Assembly (NCBI GenBank): GCA_002964805.2
Contig: PUDQ02000034.1
Coordinates: forward strand, 62,001 to 126,000
DNA: 64,000 bases
Origin: Trametes villosa
Lineage: Eukaryota; Basidiomycota; Agaricomycetes; Polyporales; Polyporaceae
Direction of reading: 5' to 3'
Below are positions 29,621 through 41,102 of this stretch, in pieces (the first letter of the stretch is position 1; every line of letters begins with the position of its first letter). The notes under the pieces were generated by a model. The model was not told the DNA's origin and ran no database searches. It saw only the letters and a program-made list of their open reading frames with translations. Both the position numbers and the translations under genes were made by a program.

Positions 29621-32457
29621 TCTGACCATCATGTCCGTTGGGAGTCGCAGTAACTTCGCGGTGTCGCCCGCACAGAATAGGCGCCCGCATCGTGTTCAGC
29701 CTTCCTCTCGACCGTCATCGTCGTTCGCAGCTCCTATCAACACTCCTCGGTTTCTGTATCGGCGATCTTCTCAGAAATTCAAAGCTGCCCTGCAGTCGAT
29801 CCAGGTAGCTTGCTTTGTCGCTGTTGATGCAACGACGGACCGCCTCGAATCTCTGAACGCCGGGACCCCGGGTACAGTAGCGTAGGATGGCCTCATCAAA
29901 ATCCCTCTGCTGTGAAGAGCACCTGAGCATCACTAATAGCCATTAATAGCCATTGCATGATACAGGGAACATGGCAGAGTCGGCGTCGAATGTATCGCGA
30001 AAATTGCTGCACACCAACTAACGCCGGTAGACGTCATAACGCGATGCCCGCCATCTACAAAGTTTCCGACGTCGACGCACCTGCTCAAGGTATGTGGTTC
30101 CTGAGGTTCCCTATCATGGTTTGAGCCTACCATCTTCTAGCTCGCGAACGCAGTCAACGGCCAATCTATGGAGCTTACCGCACTGATGATGGGCAAATCG
30201 GGATGCATGCCCTTACTAGCCCACACTGCACGTCTCCAAGAACTGCTACGACCTTCGCGGACTCGTGCCCAAGCTACGGAGTATGTTCTTTCCGGCGGCG
30301 GACACGCACAGTACCAAACCACGGTACGCCGTGCCTAACTTCGGCTTCCTGCGGTTCAAGGTTCGTCGGACAGTCTGACGAGAAGCGACGGGTTTGGAAC
30401 ACTTATGATAATTGAATCCCTGGTTACATCGCGGGGCGGCGCAAGCTGAACGCATATCTCGACCTCTCGGCCGCCGAAGCCGAGGTGCGCAGCGGGCAAG
30501 ACCGACGTGGCCTCGGGGTTCCCATAGAGTGCCCCGCCGCACTCTGCATAACAAACCACACAACCACGCAGTGCATCATCTTCCAGCCCAGCACCGCGCT
30601 TCTTCTTGGGCATCTCTTTCAGAAGGAGGCTCTAGATGGCCTGGATCTGAAGGTCGAGCGCTCGTTCTGCCATCCCCGCGCAGGAACCCGTTCTTCTCGC
30701 AAGTCTGTTCGGCGTCGAGTGCCTTTAGTAAGCTATATTTAGTTTCGGGGGGTACCCGGCGTGAGGCATCTACTCAAGTCACAGATCGGGTTGCATTGGG
30801 TCTTCTGTCTGCGTGGAACAGGCATTTACGAAGGGGACAGTCACCGTGCAGCGACGGTGACAATTCACGGGGTCCGGCGCGTCAAATCGAAGGGAAAGCC
30901 CGCGGATTGAGCCGGGCCAAGTCGGCACCAAGCGATGGTGGACGGCCGCCGACATCTTGACGTCGGCCAGGCGCGCGGCCGCCGGGGAAGGCTCGGACCA
31001 GTCCGACTTCGGTGCCCGAACGGCGGGCGGCACCTTGTCCTGCGAGAATGAGAACACGCGGGTCGCTGCGGCGGCCGTACACCGCCTAGAAATAGGCCTC
31101 ACGGGTAATAGAGGGGTCCGTCTGCTTCCGGGGAGCTATGATGTCTTTCTACTGGAGGTACGCCATAGTGCAAACAATGACTAGGGTGAGAACTTACGTG
31201 TCTCAATCCAGTTATCAGCTCAGGTCGACGCGCATGAGCTGATTGACAGATTTCGTGCGTCCTACTACCCTCGATCTTCACCTGTGATCACTCCAGCTGC
31301 CATTCTCGTTCAATCCACGACCGCTGCAATCTCTCATCTTTGCGGCATTGGCGGGGGTCTCTCCAAGCAGCATCATCCATCCAGCCACGCTCAATGTTCG
31401 CTGCGCCGATGTTGCGCAGATTGTGGTATAAGGTTCTTGTAAATGAATCTTCGAGGCGCTCGTCGGACAAAGTCGTGGGCGGTCGTTTCCCTTGGTGGGT
31501 CGCGAGTCTGGACACTGCCCGGCGCCGGATACCACGGTCGTCCATCGCACCTGTGCCCGGCCGGCGGCGAGCTCCACGCAGGAAGGCGTTGCCGACCACC
31601 TTCCCCGTCGATTGACGATATCAGGGTCTCCGCGGCCACTGATTACTATCGCGCCATCCCCAGATGCGCCCGCCGCGCTGCTGTTTGCGAACAATGTCGG
31701 TGAGATCTGCCCAGGTTCGTTGAATGCGGCCTGGCTTCTAGCCGCACTCTGTCCGTTGCAGTACGGGACTGTCGTTGTTCTCGCGCGCCGGTGTCGGTCC
31801 TGGGCCCGCAGAGGGATCGCAGCGCCTGTGTGGTGAGTGATGCTCGTCTGTTCTGCGACGTTAGTAGCTACGCTGATGTTGCACCCATCAGTCAGTCGCA
31901 TAAAGCAGCCATTGTGCGGAAGCACAATATACGACGCAGAACGGTCGGCTGGGGGGGCGCTGCATTGTAGCATGCATTCGAGCGTTTGAGTAAGGCAGTG
32001 ACGCACCAAGAGGGAGGTGAGTTAGACTCCGATGCCGGGACTTCACCGGTTGTGGACCTCCGACGTTGCGCAGCCCCTGCGCGGTGCCAGTGTTTGGCTA
32101 CTAGCTCGCGAGCATTCTACCCAAAAGCTGCGGAATGCCGGACGGGTGCTCGCGCCGCCTGGTACGGGCCTTCCTCTTTGAGGCCCCAACAAACTCTACA
32201 TTGGTCAGATGACGAGCTCGCGACACTTCTTCAGGCCCAAAAAGCGTACCAATGTGTACGGGGCGCGGCCGGGCTGCGCCGTCGAGGCCCACCGGTGCAA
32301 CTACAGAAGCTCTTGTGTGGCCCGGCTGCGCACCCCCAGCGCGCGATGGCAGTTGCCTTCCTTTCATGGCTCTCCGCGGCGGGGACCTGTGTCCGCGAAG
32401 GACGGTAGCCGCGCGCTTTCGGCCGAGCGGACCACCTCATAAGGACCTCGGGCGGAG
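29621..32457. other. Gene-poor flank right of the transposon
   Basis: No gene I can support. A short frame MSVGSRSNFAVSPAQN starts at 29631, 11 bp after the target duplication, and stops at 29885. A better exon-like stretch (about 30142-30340, plus) reads LANAVNGQSMELTALMMGKS and LLAHTARLQELLRPSRTRAQ but soon meets stops. Minus frame 31278-32009 (243 codons) has no recognisable motif. Probably decayed coding DNA. Confidence 0.4.
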
Positions 32458-33345
32458 ATGAAGCACCTCCCCAAGTACGCCATGGATCCCTACTACATCG
32501 CTTACGTCGCACAGCCGGTGCTCTGCAAGGTTTATCCGCCTTCCTCATCATCCCCCGCGTGGACTATGTCCCCTCTGGCGCCCTCTCCGGGCTTCGCGAC
32601 CCCCAAACTTCCCCCTACGCCGACATTACCACCTATCCCACTTCCGCCCTGCAGCCACATCTATCTCATTGGCCATGCTCGACGCCCCCATCCGAGCTCT
32701 CCTCCGCAAAAAATCAAGCGCGAACCGCACGCGCCGAGCGTGCCGCCCAGACCCGCGCTGCGCTCCCGCCCGCTCGTCGATCCCCTCATCGCGCGCACGC
32801 GCTACTCCTCCGCCGCCGCTTGCTTCCGCTGGGACCTTCAGCGCGATCCGCACACACTGCGCACAACCGACGTTCGCCTTCCCCCATTCACCACCATCAC
32901 TTGGCCCGACCTCGCTACCCGTCCAGCCGCGCGCGCAGTGCCGGAGGACGGCGGGCAGCCTCTTCGCTCGCTCGTGCTCGTCTTCCCGCATCTCCCGCTG
33001 CAGATCGTCGTCGTCCCGTCGCCGTGCCCCCTGAAGGCCCCGCACGCCAACGGCGGCGACTACGTGTCCGTATGGGACGTCCTCACCCAGTTATACAACT
33101 TCTTGCGCGCGCCAATCGACCCGACCTATTTCAACAGCATGTCGTGTCCCGACCAGGACGTGCTGCGCCAGTCGGCCTCTCGACGAGTGGGGGAGCTCCC
33201 GGAAGACAAGCCGCACCTCATTCGGAACGTCGACTTTCTGTGTACGCGACGCCAGTTCCTCGGCATCCGAGTCGCCGAGCCCCACGAGCTCCCGAAGGGC
33301 AGGCGGTTAGGGGAGGTGTTTGTTGTCGCAGTCGGCAGCGGCTAG
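32458..33345 (+). CDS. DUF6699 family protein 3
   Basis: Single-exon 295-residue frame, ATG 32458, stop 33343-33345. The N-terminal half is Pro-rich with TPKLPPTPTLPPIPLPP and no VRF motif. The domain has FTTITWPDLATRP, a P-L-Q-I-V-V block, YVSVWDVLTQLYNFLRAPI (about 203-221) and IRNVDFLCTRRQFLGIRVAE near the end, followed by GRRLGEVFVV as in protein 1 (GRRPEEVFVV). Function unknown. It is the first unit right of the transposon and shares strand with proteins 4 and 5. Confidence 0.85.
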   Translation: MKHLPKYAMDPYYIAYVAQPVLCKVYPPSSSSPAWTMSPLAPSPGFATPKLPPTPTLPPIPLPPCSHIYLIGHARRPHPSSPPQKIKREPHAPSVPPRPALRSRPLVDPLIARTRYSSAAACFRWDLQRDPHTLRTTDVRLPPFTTITWPDLATRPAARAVPEDGGQPLRSLVLVFPHLPLQIVVVPSPCPLKAPHANGGDYVSVWDVLTQLYNFLRAPIDPTYFNSMSCPDQDVLRQSASRRVGELPEDKPHLIRNVDFLCTRRQFLGIRVAEPHELPKGRRLGEVFVVAVGSG

Positions 33346-36143
33346 ATCCTCGCTGCGGTTTTATGGTGGAGAGGTAGCGGGGGGCGGCGTGTTTGTTGGG
33401 GGCACTGGAGGCGAACAGAAGGCTTTTCGATGAGCGATGTAGGATGTGGGGGAAGAGACAGTAGTTGGTTTATGTAGGTAATTGAGAGGCCCCGCGCGTG
33501 CCATATAGTTCTGTACGAGGATACGTATCCCAATATCCAGATATACCCCGCACATAGTAGCATAGCTGTAATCTGACGCTCATCTCCTTGGGAAAAGCTT
33601 CGCTGCAGTCAACGACTCTTGATGACAGTCCACCATCGACGGCGAAGCAACGCACACCGCATGTGCTCCGGCGTCTACCTGTAGATCAGTGGTCCGAGTG
33701 GTTGGCATGAACGCACCGCGCGGGAACTTCTGTGGGGAGAGCTTGCATGATGATATCTTGCGAACTACCGCTACATACACATAATCTGACAGTATCGTTG
33801 CATGGGTGCTGTACAACATCCAGCATGGGTTGAAGTTCCACGCCGCGAGGAATATCTTGGGCGTCTATCGTGGGCGGCACCGCATTGATGGCGCGCCGCA
33901 GCGGGCAAAGTGCAAGCACGACGAGCGCGGGCCTCTTTGACCCGAGCCACCTACTCGCTGGATCCTTAACCCACGTCCTCCGGTCGTCGCCCGCCCTTTC
34001 CCTCCCCAGCTCGCTCTTGACAACGATATCCGGATGGGGCTGCCAGTGTGATGCTGGATCTTGTGAATGTCCAGAAAACAACAACAGGAAGAGCGCTCAC
34101 CGTTTTCCTACTTTTCCCCCTACATACACAAGCTCTTACTTCTGTGAGTCGCCACGAGGTCAAGAACATGTAAAGTTCACTCCGTACGGGAACTCACTTT
34201 TTGTCTTGCTTCAGTGCTGGACCCACATGAGCGACCGCAAGGCAGTGAACAATTGATGGGAAGCCGGCGTTCTACTGGCGCTTGCGCTTGAACTGGCCAC
34301 CTTCCACAGCACGTTCCGCACTCCGGCCCCTCCACATTTCCCCATATGGCCTATCTAGAAGGGCATCAGTCCCGGTTAGGAAGCGGAGCGCTGCGTGTGC
34401 GGGAATGGCATGGCCCGCACGATGTTATCCGGATACCGCGCGGCAGGATCGTGAGTAGCATTATAAGCGTGCGGTCACCATGCTCCCCACACCCTCTCCC
34501 CGTCCCCACTCCTTATCCCCCTCGGCCGTCTCTGCGCTACTCTCTCACTCGCCCTTCGCAGACATCCCGACCTACCTTTTAGGCCATCTAGGGGCTCATT
34601 TTTACCGTTATGCTTGCCCAAGATGCGTTGTGGACAAGCCGTAGTAAGATTTTCCGCTCTGAACGTCTGTATCATATCCGACGCTGAATCAACGGCAAGA
34701 TGTTCTCAGGATCATTCTTATAGGGCGTATACCTATGGGTGCTCGGCCGAGTTTTATTCTTGTGGCCGCAAGGGCGCGCAGGCATGCCTCGCCACCAAAA
34801 GGCGGTGCGTACAAAGTCGTACACGCAATGTCTGCGCGACGTTCTCCTGCCAACGAACCGTGAGAAGTGTGAGCGTACTTCGGCGTTAGATTTGGTCTTC
34901 ACTCACGTGTGTTTATGCATATATAGCGTCCCGATCACGGATCCTCGTGACGCGAAGACTACAGACCCCGAGACCTGCCGGTCGTCGGATACGGGGTGCT
35001 TCCCCGCCGTTGAATGCTGCACGTACTGGCATGTTGCCGTAGGTCGTCTAAACGATGGGTCGCATCGTTCACTTTGTCGACGCCGCGCCTCTGGATGTCT
35101 AGGGAGACACACAGTACTCCCTGTAACTTGAGGTGAGTGGTCGAATAAATCCCGGTCAGAGTCTACTTCTCGCGTCATATATACCCGTCCTCTACCCTTT
35201 ATTCTCTCGGGTGAACTCTCAGAGGGTGATGGAGCGGCTCTGGGGCGATGGTCTACGATAAGAAATCGAAGTCCCACGTCGAGGACCGGCGGTCTCGCAT
35301 GCTACTGGCTGCGCGCGCCGGTGAGAAGCATCATGACATATGGCGCCCGTAACGGTGTCGCCTGGCTCTTGTTTCCCCCATCTCAACGATGGCTTCTGGT
35401 TTCTGTTATGGACGCGGGGCAATGCATCCTGGGAGACGATAGTTCACCCCGTGTTGGACGAGTTATATACTGACGCATCGCCCTCGTAGTGCTTGTCGAG
35501 AGGCCTCTGTCCTTGTCCTGCCCCTTCACCGCCGCCAGCGCCCCCGCGCAGGTTCGCCTCTATGTGCTCTGTCCTGGTCGTCACCCTGGGCCTCCCATCT
35601 GCTTCTGTGGGTGCTATCTTTCGCCATCACATCTGTGACCTCGTGCACGCCCGGCGCTGTGTCTCTGGCGATGCCGGTCTCCGTCCCAGCTGTCTACCTC
35701 TTACTCCTTTCTGCTCTCGCTAGTGGCCTGGTCTCCCCTATGCCCCGGTCGTGGGAAAGGGCCTCCCAGACTATCCGCCTGACCCAGATGTAGTGGGCGT
35801 CGTGCCGAGCCCGAAGTCCGACGTCGCCTACTCGCCACGGTCACTATGGCGAGTCTTTTATGTGCTTGCCGTACTAGTGTCGGCCTGGATCATGCTCCGC
35901 TCTGGCGCTTGTCTCGTGAGGCCGGGCTGCTCTTGCTGCGGCCTTCCTTACTTGCTTTTCTGGGTCCCTCACCGCTCAGAATATGTGCTCGAAACATCGG
36001 CTTTCGGCGGCACCCTCCGGGCTAGGACGACTTCCTGGACACTAGGCTACGCGAGGTCCCGCGCACGCTGCGGCCCGGGGGCTCGCCGAATTGTAAGTCT
36101 CCGCCTGGCGCAGTCCGGACACGCAAGCGCCGTCCCCCAGCAG
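33346..36143. other. Gene-poor stretch, 2.8 kb
   Basis: No gene I can support. At 35490-36120 a set of plus-strand hydrophobic pieces (VSVPAVYLLLLSALASGL; WRVFYVLAVLVSAWIMLRSG) lies in more than one frame. It may be the relic of a membrane protein gene; no full model could be built. Confidence 0.4.
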
Positions 36144-36150
36144 TATTTAA
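36144..36150 (+). promoter_or_regulatory. TATA box of DUF6699 gene 4
   Basis: TATTTAA, 126 nt upstream of ATG 36276, followed by a C-rich stretch. Confidence 0.5.
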
Positions 36151-36275
36151 GCCCGCCCGCCCGCCTCCCTCACAGCTCATACAGGTTAACCAACGACTAC
36201 CACGACCACTCCGACGACTTTCATTCTCTCCGCCCCCTTTTTATCGACACTCATCCTCCAGACCACACACTCGCT

Positions 36276-37277
36276 ATGTCTCACCACGGAAATAAATCCG
36301 TGCGCTTTATCGACGAGCCCTCGTTCGCGCCGACGCCTCCCCAGTCCGCCCTCCATCTGGACATGTCGCCCCCGAGCCCCTCCGTCCCCATCCACTCGCA
36401 GGTCCCGTCCCCGACGTACGAGACGGCCTCAGTTCCAGGCGACGGGCATAGGTACGACTTATAGTCGTACTTCCCGCTGACCTGCGCGCTGATCAGCACC
36501 ATCGCGGATTCTCCCAGTCCGCAGGATCCCCGCTACGACGCCCAGTCCCCCGTCTCCGACACCTCTAGCAGCAGCAACAGCTCCTATGGCCTCAACGCCG
36601 CCGCAGGCTACGGCGCTAATTATCACGACGCCACGCAAGCTCGCCACACCCCGCACATCACGTACCCCGCCGCCGCCGCCATCGACCCACGCACCGGCGC
36701 TTTCTACTACGAAAACTCCCAGGGCATCGTCCCCCCTCCTCCGCCGTCCGCCAAGGCGCTGAGCCTGCCACCCGTCGGTCCCCCCTTTCCGGGCGCCTTC
36801 CCGCACGACTGGGATGTTCGCCGCCGCGACCTGCACAACTTCCCTGACCACGCTCACCTCGACGTGGTGGCTTTCGAAACCAGGGAGGCGACGTGCACCC
36901 TGCGCTTCGTCTCGCCGTTCGATCCCAGCGGCGGCCTCCAGTTCGACGTCACGGTCGACGGCCGCGGGGACGGCAAGCCGCTCAAGGTGCGGGATGTCCT
37001 CGAAGCGGTCAAGGAGGCGCTTCACAAGTCGCGCGGGGCCGGGTTCATCCCTCCCAAACCTCGTCATGTGTACGAGCAGGCCGATGCCGCTCGTCGCTTC
37101 CGTCTGGGCGGGGCGCCCTCGGATGGGTCGTGGCTGCGCATCGACCTGTGGCCGGGGAGGCGGCAGTACCTTCAAAGGCTGTGCCGCGATGAGGTTGACG
37201 GAGACAGCTGGAACCGCTATGTGGTCGTGCTTGGGGACGCACCTCCCTCCTCCCTCGACCTTAACCGCGCTCAGTGA
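36276..37277 (+). CDS. DUF6699-like protein 4
   Basis: Start ATG 36276 (MSHHGNKSVRFIDEP), sharing the VRF start motif with proteins 1 and 2. One 45-nt intron, 36452-36496, joins SVPGDGH to STIADSPSPQDP. About 318 residues. The first half is Pro/Ser-rich with AGYGANYHDATQ and YPAAAAIDPRTGAFYY. The domain is a diverged DUF6699 form: DWDVRRRDLHNFP, LRFVSPFDPSG, LKVRDVLEAVKEALHK and, at the end, WLRIDLWPGRRQYLQRLCRD followed by WNRYVVVLGDA. If the intron is kept, the frame ends after RYDL. Function unknown. The intron starts with a hairpin that includes the donor site (see findings). Confidence 0.75.
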
Positions 37278-38760
37278 GGTGAGCGTGATCTCATCTTGTA
37301 TCGGCGGTGCATATGCTGACGGGTCTTTTCCCAGCGGCCCACCTCTCTCTTTCTTGTATCCTCTCTCTCTCTGTTCTCTGTATCCACACATACGTCGTAA
37401 GACGAAGAGCTCGTCATGATGCTTGGTTGTGCAAGTGTATTTGTAGTGTCTCCCCATCTCTGTCTGGCTACCCAGCGCATATTCGCGCCGCACACTCACT
37501 CTACAATAGCTAACGAGCTTTATCAGGATATCTTTACGACGTAGAGTACACTACATGTCTCGGAGTACATAGTAGTATTGTAGCAGCAGCGCATATGCGC
37601 CCCGCCTCGACGGCGATCGTTTTGTACAACACGTTGAAATCACATATATCGGCTCATGTATTCAATGATGTGCGCATCGCCCTGTGCTCGGGATCTTTGT
37701 CGTCAAATTATTGAGTACAGCGGTCGCGAACGGTCGCCGTGAGCGACTGGAAGAAGATTTATACAATGTATGGCATGTGAGCGCCTGCCATGTTGGACAG
37801 CACATCTACTTCGCCCGCGGATCCTTCTTCATCCGCGACCACCACCACCGTCTCACTATGTTCACTACACAGCGTGACCCGCGCTCTATGCTATGGCGAG
37901 CGATATCGGCCTCAAAGTGGCCAGAATAAAGGCCAACGCTGCCACGGCTCCAAGCATGCTAAATGACAGGCAAGGAGCACTCCCTGTCAGCTATATGCGT
38001 CCACTTACCGTTCATATCCCTCCATTTCTACTTGTGCGGACAGGCTATGGGTCCATATGGACGCACCCGGAAGGAGATCCGACGCGGAGATCATCAAAAC
38101 GGTCGGGAGGCGGCGGAACGTGCTGAAACAGGAGCACGGCGACCGCCCGCGTCGGCCCCGAGCCTTCTTCCGTCGTGTGGCGACGGGCCACCCTTTCGGT
38201 GTGTGCCTCGCGTACTTCTCCTGAAGATCATGGAGATGTAGTCGTTGAGTTGCTGCATGCGGTATGTCGAGCATGATCGCCTTCGCGGCAGGGGGTTTCG
38301 ACGCCACCACGCTGCAGCGTCCACACCCAGATATCCTCGTACGGCAGGAGCGCAACGTGGACCCATATGGACCCCCACCTCGCCCCTGCTGCCGTCGTCC
38401 GATCGCCAATCGCGGGGATCGATATTCCGTGGGGTGCCCGTACCGCAGTGCCGACCGCCCTCGGCCCCAGCCGGCATGCATTGTCCCGACACCTGCCTAC
38501 CGCGACTGCCGCTCGCACGACGTCCGCTGACTCCCGGCTGTGCCGCTATACGTGGCCGCGGCGCCTTGTTCTCAGCGTTCCGCTGGGCAGCCGGAGAGGC
38601 TCCGAGCCTCGTCTTCATGTCGTGCGCCAAGGCTGTCGTTCAAGCGTGACGTCAAAGTACACGTGTCGGACCCACCCCCACATTCCGTCGCAGAACTCTG
38701 CGCAGACAGCGATCTGCAACCTTCCACCACCCTACACGCATACGGAACCTTGACGCGAGG
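37278..38760. other. Intergenic, 1.5 kb
   Basis: No supported gene. Frames at 38005-38649 on both strands overlap each other and lack recognisable motifs. It includes the promoter of the GH5 gene. Confidence 0.45.
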
Positions 38761-40711
38761 ATGAAGAAGTTCGTGGATAAGCTCAAGCAGCGGTTTGAGG
38801 ATCCGCCGGGCACCCCGGGCCAGTCACAGGGTGCGGTCGCCGCTGTGGGCACGCCTGCGATCGCAGTACCAGCCCGGTGGGGAGCCTTTCCCAACGAACA
38901 AGACTGGTATCGCTATCGCAAGCAGCGCGGAGTGAACCTAGGTGAGTTGCAGAACAATTGGCGAGATTCGCGAGCTGACGCTATTCCTCTTTAGGATCGT
39001 GGTTTGTGCTCGAGAGGTGGATCGCCGACGCGCCATTCCGCAACGCCGCGGGCCCTGCGCAGAGCGATCTCGACGTAGCCACAGGCTCGGATGCGAAGGA
39101 GATCCTCGAGCACCACTGGGACACCTGGGTCGTCGACGCCGATTGGGACTGGCTCGCGGAGAAAGGGATCAACACCGTCCGCATCCCTGTACGCCTATCT
39201 CTCCACCTCTATCTCTCAGCCTCAACCTCGGAGCCATGTCATTTCGGCTTTTCATCGCTGCTGTGGAGATCGCCCGCGCCGCATACTGACTGCGTCTACA
39301 GATCGGGTACTACCACATCTGCGGGGCGGATCCATCTGTGCTCGACGGCACCGATTTCGCCAATCTCGCGCCCATCTTCGCCGGGGCATGGGCGAGGGTC
39401 ACGCACGCCCTCGCGCGTGCACATCGATCTGGGATCGGTGTGCTCATCGGTATGTCTCCGCGCGCCCGGGCGGTACCCCGTACCCCTTCGCGGTAGCTGA
39501 ACGCTTATACGCAAATCCCGCACAGATCTGCACGCCGCGCCGGGAAAGCAGAACACGGACGCGCACTCGGGCACGTCCGCGCACCCGACGTTCTTCACTC
39601 ACCCGGCGAACATGACCCATACTCTCCGGATCCTCACTGCGCTTGTCTGGCACCTGACCGCCTTCACCCGGTCACACGACCCGCCGCTCCCGAACCTCGT
39701 CGGGATCGAGCTCCTGAACGAGCCCGCGCCGGGGTCCGCAGACGGGGCGCTGCAGGCGTGGTACCGGGATGCGTTCCGCGCTGTGCGTGCGATCGACCCC
39801 GATCTGCCGCTGTACATCGGCGATGCCTGGCGCACGGACGACTACGCGGGCTTCGTCAAGGCTGCGGGAACCCCGTTCGTCGTGCTCGACCACCACCTGT
39901 ATCGCTGCTTCACGGGAGAGGACATCGCGCTGCCCGCCGCGGAGCATGCGCGAAGACTGCGGGACGCGGGAGAGGTCACCCCGCAGCTGTTCGCGCGCGT
40001 GGCGGGGGAGCTCGAGGGCGCAGGTGGGGCGCTCGTCGTCGGCGAGTGGTCCGCCGCGCTCAACCCGGGCTCGCTGCACGGGGCCGGTGACGAGGTGCAG
40101 GCGAAGCGCGAATATGTCGAGGCGCAGCTGCAGCTGTTCGAGCGGCACTGCGCCGGGTGGTTCTTCTGGACGTACAAGAAGGAGCATTCTGGGGACACCG
40201 GGTGGTCGTTCCGGGATGCGGTCGACGCGGGAGTCTTCCCAGTCGATCTCGCTAGACGTGCTGCACGCCCAGCGACTGGGGTGCGTGACGCGGCGAGCGA
40301 CGCGCGCAGGGACGACGCGAGGGATAGGGCGCTCGGTGCGTGTCTGCTGACCTTCCGGGAGTCCTGAGTGACACTGATCGACGGCGTAGGCGAGCACGCG
40401 GGGTACTGGCAGCAGTACCCCGGCAACTATGAGCACTGGCGGTTCGCGGACGGCTTCACGCGCGGGTGGGACGACGCGTACCTGTTCAGCACCCTCGCGC
40501 GGGGACCGTATGCGGAGGAGATTGGGTTCGTCGGTCCGTGGAAGAAGCGGCGCGTCCAGGAGCATGTGGCGGAGAAGGGCGACAGTCATGTTTGGGAGTT
40601 CGGTAAGCTCGTTCTCGTTTGCATTACGGCCGGAGGCTGAGTGTCGTCGCAGAGCACGGCTTCTCCCAAGGCTTGCGAGCGGGAAGCGCTGATCTCGCTG
40701 TCGAGCACTGA
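38761..40711 (+). CDS. GH5 family glucanase (exo-beta-1,3-glucanase-like), intracellular
   Basis: Six exons: 38761-38941, 38995-39188, 39302-39449, 39526-40335, 40390-40602, 40653-40711; 534 residues. Blocks: RKQRGVNLGSWFVLERW (about 54-70), DWLAEKGINTVRIPIGYYH, GVLIDLHAAPGKQN, then VGIELLNEPAP with the acid/base Glu and LVVGEWSAALNP with the nucleophile Glu, WFFWTYKKE, and the tail YWQQYPGNYEHWRF, GWDDAYLF and WEFEHGFSQGL. GH5 enzymes of this type split beta-1,3-glucan by retention. No signal peptide is seen (start MKKFVDKLKQRFEDPPG), so a cytosolic role in wall-glucan or glucoside turnover is more likely than secretion. The TGA at 40365-40367 lies inside intron 40336-40389 and is not a lesion. 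Confidence 0.88.
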
Positions 40712-41102
40712 CTGCATCCTGAACATCACGCCGCAGAGACGCATCCGGACGTTATCCAGACATGGTTGCGATGATCTCTGGCGTAGGTTGGACGCATCGG
40801 AGAGACCCCGGGCTCTCCGCATGTACACTACGGACAACGGACTTATACCTCGATGTCACTGCCCCAACATCACCACATTCCCCCCAGACTGCATGTTTCG
40901 AATAGTGCATGTTGTTCCTTATCGACATAGAATACATGTACATACATAGCCCCGAGAAGACCCATGGTAAGCCACGTATCCGAGGAACCGCATGCCGAGT
41001 GAGGTGAGTGAGCGAGTGAGTGAGTGTACGGAACGGGGTAAAGCAAGACGACAGAAAACGAAGATGGCTACACTACAAATACAGCTACAGATGTATGTAC
41101 GG
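40712..41102. other. Convergent 3' flanks of GH5 and F-box genes
   Basis: No gene seen. A short (gagt)n-like run occurs at about 41000-41030. Confidence 0.5.

Noticed and set aside
31278..32009. 243-codon minus frame
   Set aside because: No domain, no splice continuation, overlapping frames on the other strand of equal quality.
40365..40367. In-frame TGA in the GH5 gene
   Set aside because: It lies inside a 54-nt intron (40336-40389) with good sites; splicing joins RALG to EHAGYWQQYPG as in homologues.
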